From NCBI RefSeq assembly GCF_000250675.2, contig NC_018681.1:7626001-7690000 (forward strand): a stretch of 64,000 nucleotides of DNA, given 5' to 3'. Below, piece after piece: positions 51,933 to 61,653 of this stretch. The notes beneath the pieces are model-generated. The model was not told the DNA's origin, searched no databases, and saw nothing but the letters and a program-made list of their open reading frames with translations. Position numbers and translations under genes: made by a program. The DNA is from Nocardia brasiliensis ATCC 700358. GTDB lineage: Bacteria; Actinomycetota; Actinomycetes; Mycobacteriales; Mycobacteriaceae. Within the stretch, counting starts at the first letter, position 1, and each line of letters starts with the position of its first letter.

Positions 51933-53123
51933 TCAGCGCTCGCCGAGTACCAGAGGGAATTCCGGGGTGCCGCCGAGCAGGAAGGCGCCTGCTGTTTGGA
52001 GCATCTGGTCGTGGGCCATGAGATGGGTTGTCATGGTGCTGGTGTCGCGCAACCAGACATCGAGTGGGCTGGGCTTGTACACCGACGCCGTGCCGACCAG
52101 CTCGCACAGCCGGGCGACGATGCGGCGGCAGGCCCGGTACGCGTGGGTCCGGGTCAGCAGGGTTTGGATCCGGAGGTCGGCGGGAAGTTCGGCGAAACGC
52201 TTGTGGTCCAAGGCTTCCCACTGGGTGCGCAGACTTTCCACCACCGCGGCGCGGGCGACGATGTACTCCATCTCGCACTCGCCCAGGATGTATTGGGCGC
52301 GATAGTTGTCCGCCCACCGCTGCCCGGTACCGGGCAGCACCTTGCCCTCGGCCAGCTCGCGGACGTGATCGAGCGCGGCCCGTGCGGCACCGAGCGGGAC
52401 GCCGGGCATCACCCGGGGCAGCGTCTCCGGTTCGGCGAGTTTGCCTGTGCCGCTTTTCGGTTCGAAGAAGTCGAAGGAGTGATGTGCGGGGATGAACAGG
52501 TTGTCGACGGCATAATCGTTGCTGCCACTGCCGCGCAAACCGGTGCTGTCCCAGGTGTCGAAGACCTGCACCTGATCGCGCCGCATGCAGAACATCCGCG
52601 CGAGCGGGGCACCGTCGGCGGTCGCCGGGGCACCGTCGTCGAACACCATGGCGCCGCCGACCACGAGGTCGGCATGGTTGATGGCGCTGCCCAGCTTCCA
52701 GCGCCCGCTCAGCCGGTAGCCGCCGGGAACGCGATCGGCGCGGCCCGCGGGCGCGATCAGTCCGGCGGTGATGAGATCGCGGGTCGGCATCAGCTCGGCG
52801 ACGGCCTGCTCGTCCAGAAACCCGGCGTAGACGCCGGTCGCCGCGCCGATCATCGCGCACCAGCCGGTGGCGGTGTCACCGTAGGCCAGCGCCTCGAACA
52901 CCTCCAGCTGCTCCAGTGAGGTGAGCCCGGGCCCGCCGAGTTCGGCGCTGAAGCCCATCGCGTAGATCCCCATCGCGCGCAGCCGCTCGACGATATCGGC
53001 GGGCAACTGCCGCGCCGCATCGATCTCCTGCCTTCGCTTCGCCAGCTCGGGCGCGAAAGTCTTTGCGGCTTTCAGCAACTCGGCCGCTGTCGGCACCTCG
53101 GACACCGTGGTTCCTCCGCTCAT
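51933..53123 (-). CDS. Acyl-CoA dehydrogenase-fold flavoprotein
   Basis: 396 residues from the ATG at 53123. Acyl-CoA dehydrogenase fold with N-terminal AELLKAAKTFAPELAKRRQE, LGGPGLTSLEQLEVFEALAY, GDTATGW, middle beta-domain GGYRLSGRWKLGSAINHADL and C-terminal helical bundle. Closest in style to the HsaA/HpaB-like flavin-dependent monooxygenase subgroup and DszC-like proteins. The catalytic Glu of true dehydrogenases is not evident. Substrate unknown. Confidence 0.85.
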   Translation of the reverse strand: MSGGTTVSEVPTAAELLKAAKTFAPELAKRRQEIDAARQLPADIVERLRAMGIYAMGFSAELGGPGLTSLEQLEVFEALAYGDTATGWCAMIGAATGVYAGFLDEQAVAELMPTRDLITAGLIAPAGRADRVPGGYRLSGRWKLGSAINHADLVVGGAMVFDDGAPATADGAPLARMFCMRRDQVQVFDTWDSTGLRGSGSNDYAVDNLFIPAHHSFDFFEPKSGTGKLAEPETLPRVMPGVPLGAARAALDHVRELAEGKVLPGTGQRWADNYRAQYILGECEMEYIVARAAVVESLRTQWEALDHKRFAELPADLRIQTLLTRTHAYRACRRIVARLCELVGTASVYKPSPLDVWLRDTSTMTTHLMAHDQMLQTAGAFLLGGTPEFPLVLGER

Positions 53124-53187
53124 CTCGACAACGCCTGCCGCGCAAGCACCGTCGAGTATCGCCGGGCCCGGCCACACCGCCCAGGGT

Positions 53188-54084
53188 TCAGTCCGGTGGC
53201 CGGACCGAGCCCCCGCGCCCCGCCTCGACCGCGTGCGCGTCGGGGTCGTGCAGCAGCGGGTCGCCGGTGGCGATCATGCTGCCGAGCAAGGCCAGGGTAC
53301 GTTCGGAATCCGAACCCGGTTGCGCGTGATAGGCGATGAGCAGTTGCCCCGGCGCGCCGTTCACCGTGAAGGTCTCGTAGGCCAGGGTCATCTCACCGAC
53401 CAGGGGATGCGCGAAGCGCTTGCGGCCCGCGATCTTCGCGCGGATATCGTGCCTGGCCCACAGGGTACGGAAGTCCTCGCTCTTGAGCGACAGCTCGCCG
53501 ACGAGGTCGGTCAACCGCGGATCGTCCAGATCCGTACCGACATTGGCGCGTAAGCTCGCCACGGTCTCCGCCGCGTGCTGCGCCCAATCCGGGTAGATCC
53601 GGCGGGCTTCCGGGTCGAGGAACATCATCCGGACCTGATTGACGCCGGGCACCGAACATGGATTGACCGCCGCGGCAAGCGGATTCGCGATCAACACATC
53701 GAGATACCGGCCGAGCACCAGCGCGGGTGTATTGGGCCACTGCGCCATCAGGCTCGCCAGCCCGGGGCTCACGCGTTCCGCACGCTGCGGCGCCCTGCGC
53801 TGCCGCACCGGCGGCCTGGCCAGGTCCCGCAGGTGTGCGGTGCCCTCTTCGTCCAGGTCGAACACCCGCGCCAACGCCGCCACCACCTGTTCGGAGGGGT
53901 GCTTGTCCCGCCCTTGCTCGAGCCGCACGTAATAGTCGGCGCTCATGCCGGCAAGCAGCGCGACTTCTTCGCGGCGCAGGCCCGATACCCGGCGCTGACC
54001 ACCGCCGGACATCCCGAAATCCTCTGGGCGCACCAGCTCGCGCCGCGCCCGCAGGAAGGCGCCCAGTCGGTTGTCGGAATCCAT
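53188..54084 (-). CDS. XRE regulator with MmyB-type ligand domain
   Basis: 298 residues. Helix-turn-helix LGAFLRARRELVRPEDFGMS then RRVSGLRREEVALLAGMSAD, YYVRLEQGRDKHPSEQVVAA; C-terminal MmyB-like domain (NTPALVLGRYLDVLIANPLA; LVGEMTLAYETFTVNGAPGQ). The DNA-binding part has the GLRREEVA signature. Divergent from an SDR gene 101 bases away, a common pairing in actinomycetes where the regulator controls the SDR. TACGCT six bases before the ATG: leaderless. Confidence 0.93.
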   Translation of the reverse strand: MDSDNRLGAFLRARRELVRPEDFGMSGGGQRRVSGLRREEVALLAGMSADYYVRLEQGRDKHPSEQVVAALARVFDLDEEGTAHLRDLARPPVRQRRAPQRAERVSPGLASLMAQWPNTPALVLGRYLDVLIANPLAAAVNPCSVPGVNQVRMMFLDPEARRIYPDWAQHAAETVASLRANVGTDLDDPRLTDLVGELSLKSEDFRTLWARHDIRAKIAGRKRFAHPLVGEMTLAYETFTVNGAPGQLLIAYHAQPGSDSERTLALLGSMIATGDPLLHDPDAHAVEAGRGGSVRPPD

Positions 54085-54185
54085 ACTTCGAGCGTAAGTG
54101 AGCCCCCGCGTTCCTGGGTGGCCCTCCCACTACCAGGAAGTCCTTCCCCTGGCACGGCGTCGTGACCTGCACGAATGTTGTGGTC

Positions 54186-54935
54186 ATGACAAACAACCTC
54201 ACCGGCCGCGTGGCGGTCGTCACCGGCGCGACCAGCGGTATCGGCGCCGCCACCGCACAGCGGCTCGCGGCCGACGGCGCGAAGGTCGCCCTGCTCGGGC
54301 GGCGCAAGGACCGGCTCGACGAACTGGCCGCACAGATCGGCGGCGAGGTGCTCGCCGTCGCCACCGATGTCACGGTCCAGCAGTCCGTGCTGGATGCCGC
54401 GGCCACCGTGCGGGCCGCGCTCGGCCCGGTCGATCTCGTGGTCGCCAACGCGGGTGTCATGCTCGCCGCACCGTTCGAGGCCGCCGCCACCGCCGAGTGG
54501 GATCAAATGGTGGGCACGAATATCAGCGGACTGCTCTACACCGGAAGGGCTTTCATCGACGACCTGCTCGCCGCCGCGCACGCGGGCAGCCGCGCCGATC
54601 TGGTCCTGATCGGCTCCATCGGCGGACACCAGGTGTTCCCGAACTACGGCGTTTACACCGCCACGAAGGCGGCGGTCGCCCATCTGACCCGTAATCTGCG
54701 CGCCGAGTTCGGACCGCGTGGCGTGCGCGTGAAGAACATCGAGCCCGGACTGGTGCGCACCGAACTCGGTGACGGCATGCGCGACACGAGCCAGAAGGCC
54801 GGGCTCGCCGAATGGCGCGGCAGCTTGGAAACCCTTGTGGCCGATGATATCGCGGACGCGATCGGCTACGCGGTCGCGGCGCCCAAACGGATGAACGTGG
54901 CCGAAATGATCGTGGTCCCCACCCAGCAGGGCTGA
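54186..54935 (+). CDS. Short-chain dehydrogenase/reductase
   Basis: 249 residues. Classical SDR: VAVVTGATSGIGAATAQRLA cofactor loop, LVVANAGVMLA, catalytic Ser in LIGSIGGHQVF, Tyr and Lys in YGVYTATKAAVAHLTRNLRA. The C-terminal segment ALAAPKRMNV-like (AAPKRMNVAEMIVVPTQQG) is typical of YdfG/NADP-dependent serine dehydrogenase relatives. Probably controlled by the divergent MmyB-type regulator. Confidence 0.94.
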   Translation: MTNNLTGRVAVVTGATSGIGAATAQRLAADGAKVALLGRRKDRLDELAAQIGGEVLAVATDVTVQQSVLDAAATVRAALGPVDLVVANAGVMLAAPFEAAATAEWDQMVGTNISGLLYTGRAFIDDLLAAAHAGSRADLVLIGSIGGHQVFPNYGVYTATKAAVAHLTRNLRAEFGPRGVRVKNIEPGLVRTELGDGMRDTSQKAGLAEWRGSLETLVADDIADAIGYAVAAPKRMNVAEMIVVPTQQG

Positions 54936-54942
54936 CAAGCGA

Positions 54943-54976
54943 AGGCCCGCCGACGCTTTCGCGCGTCAGCGGGCCT
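54943..54976. terminator. Bidirectional hairpin terminator
   Basis: 14-base arms with one mismatch (AGGCCCGC...GCGGGCCT outer part) between the convergent SDR and peptide-binding genes. Confidence 0.7.
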
Positions 54977-54997
54977 CGCCCGGCGAATGCCGAACTG

Positions 54998-56605
54998 CTA
55001 CTTCTCGATTCCCTCGAAGTCGAACAGTCCGTTCCAGGCCAGCTCGGCCTTCTTGATGTTCTCCGAGCGGCCTGCGGCGGCCTGGTAGTCGAACATCGGG
55101 ATATCGGCCATGTCCTTGAACAACAGCGTCTGCGCCTGCGCGACGATCTTGTAGGACTCCTCCTGCGTCGACGCGGCCAGCGCCTCGTTCAGCAGTTTGT
55201 CGAACTCGGGGTTGTTGTAGTTGACGTTGTTGGTCTCGGAGAAGCTGTAGTACATCGCACTGAGGAACTGCAGCATCGTCGGGTAGTCACCCTGCCAGCC
55301 GTACCGGAACGCCTTGTTGATCGTCTTGGCGTTGATCAGGTCCCGGATGGTCTTGAACGTCGGATACGGAGTGCCGACGGCCTCGATGCCGAGGGTGTTC
55401 TTGATGCTGTTCGCGGTGGCCTCGACCCAGCCCTGGTGGCCGCCGTCGGAGTTGTAGGCGATCTCGTACGTGCCCGACCACGGCGAGATGGCATCGGCCT
55501 GGGCCCACAGCTTCTTGGCCTCGGTCGGGTTGAACTTCAGGAACTCCGAGCCCGGCAGGTCACCCTTGAAGCCGGGCAGCGTGCTCGCGGTGAAGTCCCG
55601 CGCCGGAATCCGGGTGCCGTGGAAGATGTTCTGCGAGATCTGTTCCCGGTTGATCGCCATCGACAGCGCCTTGCGCCGGAGCAACCCTTCCTCGCCGCCG
55701 AAGTGCGGCACCGTGGTCTGGATGCCGATGGACGCCTTGTACGCGATCGGCTTGGTGATCGCGCGATCGCCGAGGTCCTGCTGGTAGGTGCCCATCGCGC
55801 TGTCGGGGATCACGTCGAGGGTGTCGAGGTTGCCCGCCTGCAGATCGGCGTACGCCGTGTCGAACGACTGGTACATCACGAAGCGCAGACCGTCGTTCTT
55901 GGCCGGCCGCCCGCCCTTGTACTCCGGGTTGGGCACCAGGTCGATCTGCACGTTGTGCTGCCACGCGGCGTCGCTGGCGAATTTGTACGGCCCGTTGCCG
56001 ATCGGGTGCTCGCCGAACGCCTTCATATCCTTGAACGCCACCTCCGGCAGCGGGTAGAACGGCGCGTATCCGAGTTCGGTCTCGAAGTCGATGGACGGCG
56101 ATTCGAGTTCGACGGTGAAGGTGCGATCGTCGACCACCTTCAGCCCGGACATCGTCTTGACCGTCGGGTTCTCCGCCGACACGTCCTTGAAGCCCTTGAT
56201 CGGATTGAACACGTAGCTCTGCAGCTGCGCGTTCGTGCTGAGCGCGCCGTAGTTCCAGGCGTCGACATACGACTTCGCGGTGACCGGTGTGCCGTCGCTG
56301 AACTTCCAGTCCGGCTTCAGGGTGATCTTGTAGTTCTTCCGGTCGGTCGTCTCGATCTTGTCGGCGACCTCGTTGTGCGCCTTGCCGTCGGCGTCGTAGT
56401 ACTTCAGCCCGGCCCACAGCCGGTCGACCACGCGACCGCCCATGTTCTCGTTGGTGTTGGTGGGCACCAGCGGGTTCTGCGGCTCCCCCGCATTGGTGGT
56501 CACGATGCTCGAATCCGCACCGCCGTCCGACGAACATGCGGTGGCGCCGAGGCTTGTGGCCATCAGCGCCGCCGCGAGCAGCGCACCAGCTCTTGTGAAT
56601 CTCAC
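54998..56605 (-). CDS. ABC-type peptide/oligopeptide-binding lipoprotein
   Basis: 535 residues from the GTG at 56605. Lipoprotein signal LLAAALMATSLGATACSS with lipidation at Cys24, then an SBP_bac_5 domain of OppA/DppA type (NPLVPTNTNENMGGRVVDRL, WKFSDGTPVTAKSYVDAWNY, the latter part of the family signature, and ALSMAINREQISQNIFHGTR). Would deliver peptides to an ABC permease, but no permease or ATPase gene is adjacent, so it is an orphan binding protein. Confidence 0.93.
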   Translation of the reverse strand: MRFTRAGALLAAALMATSLGATACSSDGGADSSIVTTNAGEPQNPLVPTNTNENMGGRVVDRLWAGLKYYDADGKAHNEVADKIETTDRKNYKITLKPDWKFSDGTPVTAKSYVDAWNYGALSTNAQLQSYVFNPIKGFKDVSAENPTVKTMSGLKVVDDRTFTVELESPSIDFETELGYAPFYPLPEVAFKDMKAFGEHPIGNGPYKFASDAAWQHNVQIDLVPNPEYKGGRPAKNDGLRFVMYQSFDTAYADLQAGNLDTLDVIPDSAMGTYQQDLGDRAITKPIAYKASIGIQTTVPHFGGEEGLLRRKALSMAINREQISQNIFHGTRIPARDFTASTLPGFKGDLPGSEFLKFNPTEAKKLWAQADAISPWSGTYEIAYNSDGGHQGWVEATANSIKNTLGIEAVGTPYPTFKTIRDLINAKTINKAFRYGWQGDYPTMLQFLSAMYYSFSETNNVNYNNPEFDKLLNEALAASTQEESYKIVAQAQTLLFKDMADIPMFDYQAAAGRSENIKKAELAWNGLFDFEGIEK

Positions 56606-56776
56606 GCGTTCTCCCGATTCATAACCGGCCTTCGAGACACACCCGAGCACGACGGAACTCCCCGTGCCCGATCCCGACAACCTTGGAATGTCCTCGGACA
56701 CTAAACCTTCCGCGCCCGGTTGTCATGGGATCTACCGATGATCAGACCCGGCCGGCCGCCGGAGCCGGGTAGCGGT

Positions 56777-58501
56777 TCACGCGCGGCTCTCGATGCTCTC
56801 CTTGACCTTGGCGATGGCGAAGCCCCAGGCCTGATCCAGCGTGGGCTTCGGCGGCACGGAGATCTCGTCGGGGTTGGTGACCACGTCCAGCAGCACCGGC
56901 TTGCGTAGCCGCAGCGCCTCCGCGATCGCCCCGTCGAGCTCGTCCGGGTCGGTGACCCGGCGCGACTGCAACCCCATCGCCTGCGCGACCGCGGCGATGT
57001 CGGGGTTGTCCAGCACGGTACCGAATTCGGGCAGGCCGCCCTCCTCCTGCTCTAGCTTGACCATGCCGAGCCTGCCGTTGTTGAACACCACCGCGGTGAA
57101 CGGGAGGTCGTAGGTGACGGCCGTGCGCAGGTCGCCGAGCAGCATCAGCAGTCCGCCGTCACCGCAGAAGGCGACGACCTGCCGGTCGCGGTCGAGAATC
57201 TGCGCGCCCAAGGCCTGCGGCATCGCGTTGGCCATGGACCCGAAATTGAACGAACCGAGCAGCCGGCGCGAGCCGCGCATGGTGAGGAACCGGGACAGCC
57301 ACACCGTCGACATGCCGGTATCCGAGGTGAAGATCGCGTCGTCGGACGCGTGCTTGTTCACCGCCGCGGCGACCGCTTCGGGGCGGATCAGCTCATCGGG
57401 GTTGTCCAGGTGCCGCCGGATCCGGCCCAGGAATTTGCGGTCGTGCTTCGGCTCGGCCAACCGCAGCTGATGCTCCATCCAGCTCTGATAGTGCGACTGC
57501 GCCTTCGACAGGTGCTTGTCCGACTTCTTGGCGTCCAGCTTCGGGAGCAGCTCACGCAACGCCGGACCCGCATGGCCGACCATCGCGACGTCGACCGCGG
57601 TACGCCGGCCGATGTGCTCCAGCCGCGCGTCGAGCTGGATGACCGTCTTGCCGGTGGGATACCAGTCGCGATACGGGAAGTCGGTGCCGACCAGGAACAG
57701 CACGTCGCAGTCCTCGAGCGCCGCGTTGGCGGCCGGATTGCCGATCAGCCCGGTCTGCCCGACGGCGTACGGGTTGTCGTCCTCGAGGCCCTCTTTCGCT
57801 TTGATCGTCAGCACCATGGGCGCGTTGAGTTTCGCCGCCAGTTCCAGCGCCTCGGCACGCGCTTCCCTGGCCCCGATCCCGACCAGCAACGTCACCTTCT
57901 CCGCCTGGTTCAGCGTTTCGGCGGCCTGGCGCAGCTCATCGGGGCCGGGAACGATCGTGCGATCGCGGGCGACGAAACGCGGGCGGGCATCGGGATCGGC
58001 GAGCTTCAGTCCGCCGACATCACCGGGAATCGTCAGCACGGCGACGCCCTGGCGCGAGACGGCGGCGTTCACCGCCTGCTCGAGCAGCCGCGGCAGCTGT
58101 GCCGGGGTGGTGACCGTCGCGGTGAACTCGGCGACGTCGCGGAACACCGAGTCGTTGTCGACCTCCTGGAAGTACTCGCTGCCGATCTCGGCGGTGGGCA
58201 CCTGGCCGCAGATCGCCAGCACGGGCGCGTGCGATTTCTTCGCGTCGTAGAGCCCGCCGAGCAGGTGGATCGACCCGGGCCCGACCGTACCCATACACAC
58301 CCCGATGGTGCCGGTGAGCTGGGCTTGCGCCCCTGCCGCGTAGGCGGCGACCTCCTCGTGCCGCACCCCGATCCATTCCACCCGATCGTCGCGGCGGATC
58401 GCGTCGGTGATCGGGTTGAGCGCGTCGCCGACGACACCCCAGACCTGGGTCACGCCCTCCTCGGCCAGTGCGCTGACAATCATTTCCGCGATCGTGGTCA
58501 T
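56777..58501 (-). CDS. Thiamine-diphosphate pyruvate oxidase/dehydrogenase (PoxB-like)
   Basis: 574 residues from the ATG at 58501. TPP enzyme with N-terminal PYR domain (GVTQVWGVVGDALNPITDAI, VRHEEVAAYAAGAQAQLTGT with the catalytic Glu), central FAD-binding domain, and TPP domain VAFCGDGGLLMLLGDLRTAV...FNNGRLGMVKLEQ. Same length as E. coli PoxB (572). Converts pyruvate to acetate and CO2 with electrons to quinone, at the inner membrane face, mostly in stationary phase. Confidence 0.92.
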   Translation of the reverse strand: MTTIAEMIVSALAEEGVTQVWGVVGDALNPITDAIRRDDRVEWIGVRHEEVAAYAAGAQAQLTGTIGVCMGTVGPGSIHLLGGLYDAKKSHAPVLAICGQVPTAEIGSEYFQEVDNDSVFRDVAEFTATVTTPAQLPRLLEQAVNAAVSRQGVAVLTIPGDVGGLKLADPDARPRFVARDRTIVPGPDELRQAAETLNQAEKVTLLVGIGAREARAEALELAAKLNAPMVLTIKAKEGLEDDNPYAVGQTGLIGNPAANAALEDCDVLFLVGTDFPYRDWYPTGKTVIQLDARLEHIGRRTAVDVAMVGHAGPALRELLPKLDAKKSDKHLSKAQSHYQSWMEHQLRLAEPKHDRKFLGRIRRHLDNPDELIRPEAVAAAVNKHASDDAIFTSDTGMSTVWLSRFLTMRGSRRLLGSFNFGSMANAMPQALGAQILDRDRQVVAFCGDGGLLMLLGDLRTAVTYDLPFTAVVFNNGRLGMVKLEQEEGGLPEFGTVLDNPDIAAVAQAMGLQSRRVTDPDELDGAIAEALRLRKPVLLDVVTNPDEISVPPKPTLDQAWGFAIAKVKESIESRA

Positions 58502-58658
58502 TCCTCGGCTCCTCTGCGATCTGTCGTCTTCCTCGGCGTCGTACCTCGTCTTTCCGCGGACATACCCGGCTACCAGCACACCATGCCGCGTAGCGAGGTG
58601 GACCACATTCCGGTCCCGTCCGCCGTTTGCCCCAGACCGTGCGGGGTAGCCGAGACGC

Positions 58659-59402
58659 ATGCAGATCATCGACCTAGCCGCCCGAGGCACCCCGGTCAGC
58701 GCCTGGTCGCCCTGGCGGCAGCGCCAGCACGAGCTCTCCCTCGTCGGCTGGCGGCATCTGGTCGTGGTCGCCCCGCATCCCGACGACGAGGTGCTCGGCG
58801 TCGGCGGACTGATCGCGCTGGCCCGCGCGCAAGGCCTGCCCGTCACGGTCGTCACGGTCACCGACGGCGAGGGTTCCCATCCCGGCTCGCCCACCTACTC
58901 GCCGGCCGAGCTCGCGGACCTGCGCGCGCTGGAATCACGGCGCGCGGCAGCGGAATTGGGCGTAGACGCACCGCTCCAATTGGGTGTCGAAGACGGCAAG
59001 GTAGCTGCCGCGGAAGAGGCGGTGACCGACGCCATCACCGGCGTGCTCGCCGAATGCGGACGTTCCGGCGTGTGGTGCGCGACGACGTGGCGCCACGACG
59101 GGCACCCCGACCACGAGGCGGTGGGTCGCGCCGCCGCGGCGGCCTGCGCCGGTTCGGCTACCCGGCTGCTCGAATTCCCGATCTGGATGTGGCACTGGGC
59201 GACTCCCGAACATCCCGTCGTGCCCAGCAGCCGTGCCCGCACCTTGACCCTGCCCGGCCCGGCGGTCGAGGCCAAATTGCGCGCCATCGGGCAGTTCCGC
59301 AGCCAGATCCTGCCGATCTCGGAGCATCCCGCCGATCAGGCCGTGCTGCCGCCGCACGCGCTCGACCGGTTCACCGGCACCACCGAGACGTTCTTCGTCT
59401 GA
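58659..59402 (+). CDS. PIG-L family N-acetylglucosaminyl deacetylase-like protein
   Basis: 247 residues. Zinc site VVVAPHPDDEVLGVGGLIAL and DGHPDHEAVGRAAAAA; catalytic Asp in the PHPDDE motif. Family includes MshB and Mca of mycothiol metabolism, but this one also resembles deacetylases next to glycosyltransferase genes. Which substrate it uses is not clear from sequence. Convergent with the prolyl oligopeptidase gene. Confidence 0.9.
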   Translation: MQIIDLAARGTPVSAWSPWRQRQHELSLVGWRHLVVVAPHPDDEVLGVGGLIALARAQGLPVTVVTVTDGEGSHPGSPTYSPAELADLRALESRRAAAELGVDAPLQLGVEDGKVAAAEEAVTDAITGVLAECGRSGVWCATTWRHDGHPDHEAVGRAAAAACAGSATRLLEFPIWMWHWATPEHPVVPSSRARTLTLPGPAVEAKLRAIGQFRSQILPISEHPADQAVLPPHALDRFTGTTETFFV

Positions 59403-59408
59403 GCCGGT

Positions 59409-61538
59409 CTAACCCGGCGCCATGAGCCGCCGCATGAAGTAGGTGTATTGCAGTGCGCTCATCTGCGCCTGCTCATCGATCGTGGTGCCCGCGCCGTGGC
59501 CGCCCTGGGTCGCCTCGTAGAAGAGGTACAGGTTGCCTAGTTCAGCGAGCCGCGCGGCGAACTTGCGCGCGTGCTGCGGACCGACCCGGTCGTCCTTGGT
59601 GGTGGTCCAGATGAACGGCTCGGGATATCGCACACCGGAACGCAATTGGCGATACGGCGAGATGGATTCGAGGAACGCGCGCTGCACGGGATCGGCGACA
59701 CTGCCGTATTCGCCGACCCAGGAAGCCCCCGCGGCGATCTTCTCGTAACGCACCATGTCGAGCAGGGGCACCTGAATGCCCACCGCCTGCCACATCTCCG
59801 GGTGCTGCGTGAGTTCGACACCCATCAGCAACCCGCCGTTCGAACCACCCAGAATGCCGAGATGACGTGGCGCGGTGATGTTCCTGGCGATCAGATCCTT
59901 GCCGACCGCGGCGAAGTCGTCGAAGGCGCGCTGACGGTTGGTGGTCAACGCGGCCTCGTGCCAGGCGGGCCCGAATTCACCGCCGCCGCGGATGTTCGCC
60001 ACCACGAACGCGCCGCCCCGCGCCAGCCACAGCCTGCCGAGAACCCCGTCGTAGGTAGGGGTTTGGGAGATCTCGAAGCCGCCGTAGCCGTACATGATCG
60101 TGGGCGTGCTGCCGTCGAAACGCAGATCGGCGGCGTGCACGATGAAGTACGGCACCTGGGTGCCGTCGGGTGAGACGGCTTTGTGCTGTTCGACCACGTA
60201 CCGGGAAGAATCGAACCGGGACGGCGTGGATTTCACCGGTTGTGCCTGCCCGCTCACGGCGTCCAGCCGCCATACGGTGGTCGGATCCAGAAAGGACGTC
60301 ACCGACAGATACGCGGCGCTGCCCTTCGCGTCCGCGTCCACCGTCGCGATCGCGGCGTTGTCCGGCAACGGAATCGGAGCCGCCGACCACGAACCGTCCG
60401 GCTGCGGGGTGTAGACGGCGGCACGGCCGCGCACGTCGTTCATCGCGGTGACGACCAGCCGATCACGGGTGGCGAGCACACCCTCGGCGGTCTCGGTGGG
60501 GCCCGGCACGTACACCGGGGTGGCGCGGAGCCGCTGCGGCTCTGCAGCCATCTCGTCGGCGTTCAGCGACACCAGCGACCCCGCCCGGAAAGTCGCGCCC
60601 TCGGTCGTCCAGTCCTGCCGCACGGTCAGCACGATCCGGTCGCCGACCCGTCCGGCGAAGTCCGACTTCGGGGGCAGCGCGAGGGCGGCCGTGCCCGACC
60701 CGGTGAGCAGGGTGAAGCTACGTTCGAAGAACGACGGCGAGCGCTGAACGACGTTGAGCCGGTGGCCGTTTCCGTCACTCAGCAGCAGCGGCGCCGTCGC
60801 CAGCGCGTCGGTCTTTTCGCCACGCACCACCTCCGTCGCGTCCGCGAGCGGTCGGCTCCGGTGCACCTTCTTGACGATGTACGGATAACCCGACGTGGTC
60901 ACCTCGCCCGGCTGCCATTCCCGCGACACCAGCAAGGTGTCCTCGCCGGACCACGCGACATTCTGTTTGCTCCGCGGCAGGACGAACCCGTCGGACACGA
61001 ATTGTGCGGTGGTCACGTCGAATTCGCGGATCGTGACCGCGTCCTCGCCGCCCTCGGACAGGCTGATCAGGCAGCGCGTCCCACGCACCGACTCGCAGTC
61101 GGCGCCCTTCCAGACCCAGTTCTTGTCCTCCGCTTCGGCCAGCGCGTCCAGGTCGAGCAGCGTGGTCCACTTCGGCTGTGCCGACTCGTAATCGGCGACC
61201 GAGGCGACCCGCCAGATCCCACGCGTGTGCTCGGGGTCCTGCCAGAAGTTGGCGATCCGTCCGTCCACGAGCTGCGGCATCGGCAGGCGGTCGGGCGCGT
61301 TCCCGAGTTCCTTTGCCGTGGCGAGATTCTCGGCGTAGCGCGGGTCCTGCTCCAGCACGCCGAGCGTCTTCTCGTTCTCCGCCGCCACCCAGCTCTGCAC
61401 CCGCGCGCCGTCCAACTCTTCCAGCCACAGGAAAGGATCGTCCGGCGCCGCGTCCCGCCCACCGCAGGCGGCCGCCGTCACCACCGCGCATACGGCCGCG
61501 GCGGCCCTGGTCATACGTCTAGCGCCCACGCCACTCAT
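59409..61538 (-). CDS. Prolyl oligopeptidase family serine protease, lipoprotein
   Basis: 709 residues. Signal MTRAAAAVCAVVTAAACGGR with a lipobox and likely lipidated Cys25 (counting from the ATG at 61538; an ATG at 61514 is an alternative start). N-terminal beta-propeller region, then peptidase S9: nucleophile in GILGGSNGGLLMGVELTQHP, Asp in TTKDDRVGPQHARKFAARLA, His in ATQGGHGAGT. Cleaves peptides after proline outside the cytoplasmic membrane. Confidence 0.94.
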   Translation of the reverse strand: MSGVGARRMTRAAAAVCAVVTAAACGGRDAAPDDPFLWLEELDGARVQSWVAAENEKTLGVLEQDPRYAENLATAKELGNAPDRLPMPQLVDGRIANFWQDPEHTRGIWRVASVADYESAQPKWTTLLDLDALAEAEDKNWVWKGADCESVRGTRCLISLSEGGEDAVTIREFDVTTAQFVSDGFVLPRSKQNVAWSGEDTLLVSREWQPGEVTTSGYPYIVKKVHRSRPLADATEVVRGEKTDALATAPLLLSDGNGHRLNVVQRSPSFFERSFTLLTGSGTAALALPPKSDFAGRVGDRIVLTVRQDWTTEGATFRAGSLVSLNADEMAAEPQRLRATPVYVPGPTETAEGVLATRDRLVVTAMNDVRGRAAVYTPQPDGSWSAAPIPLPDNAAIATVDADAKGSAAYLSVTSFLDPTTVWRLDAVSGQAQPVKSTPSRFDSSRYVVEQHKAVSPDGTQVPYFIVHAADLRFDGSTPTIMYGYGGFEISQTPTYDGVLGRLWLARGGAFVVANIRGGGEFGPAWHEAALTTNRQRAFDDFAAVGKDLIARNITAPRHLGILGGSNGGLLMGVELTQHPEMWQAVGIQVPLLDMVRYEKIAAGASWVGEYGSVADPVQRAFLESISPYRQLRSGVRYPEPFIWTTTKDDRVGPQHARKFAARLAELGNLYLFYEATQGGHGAGTTIDEQAQMSALQYTYFMRRLMAPG

Positions 61539-61653
61539 GCTGCTCCCTGCGGATCACACTTCGCTGCACCGACCGAGCTGTCCCGGGCAGCCTACCGAAA
61601 CGTCCCATGAACGGGTTGACCTCGAGTGCGGTCGAGGTTTCAGACTGTCGGGT

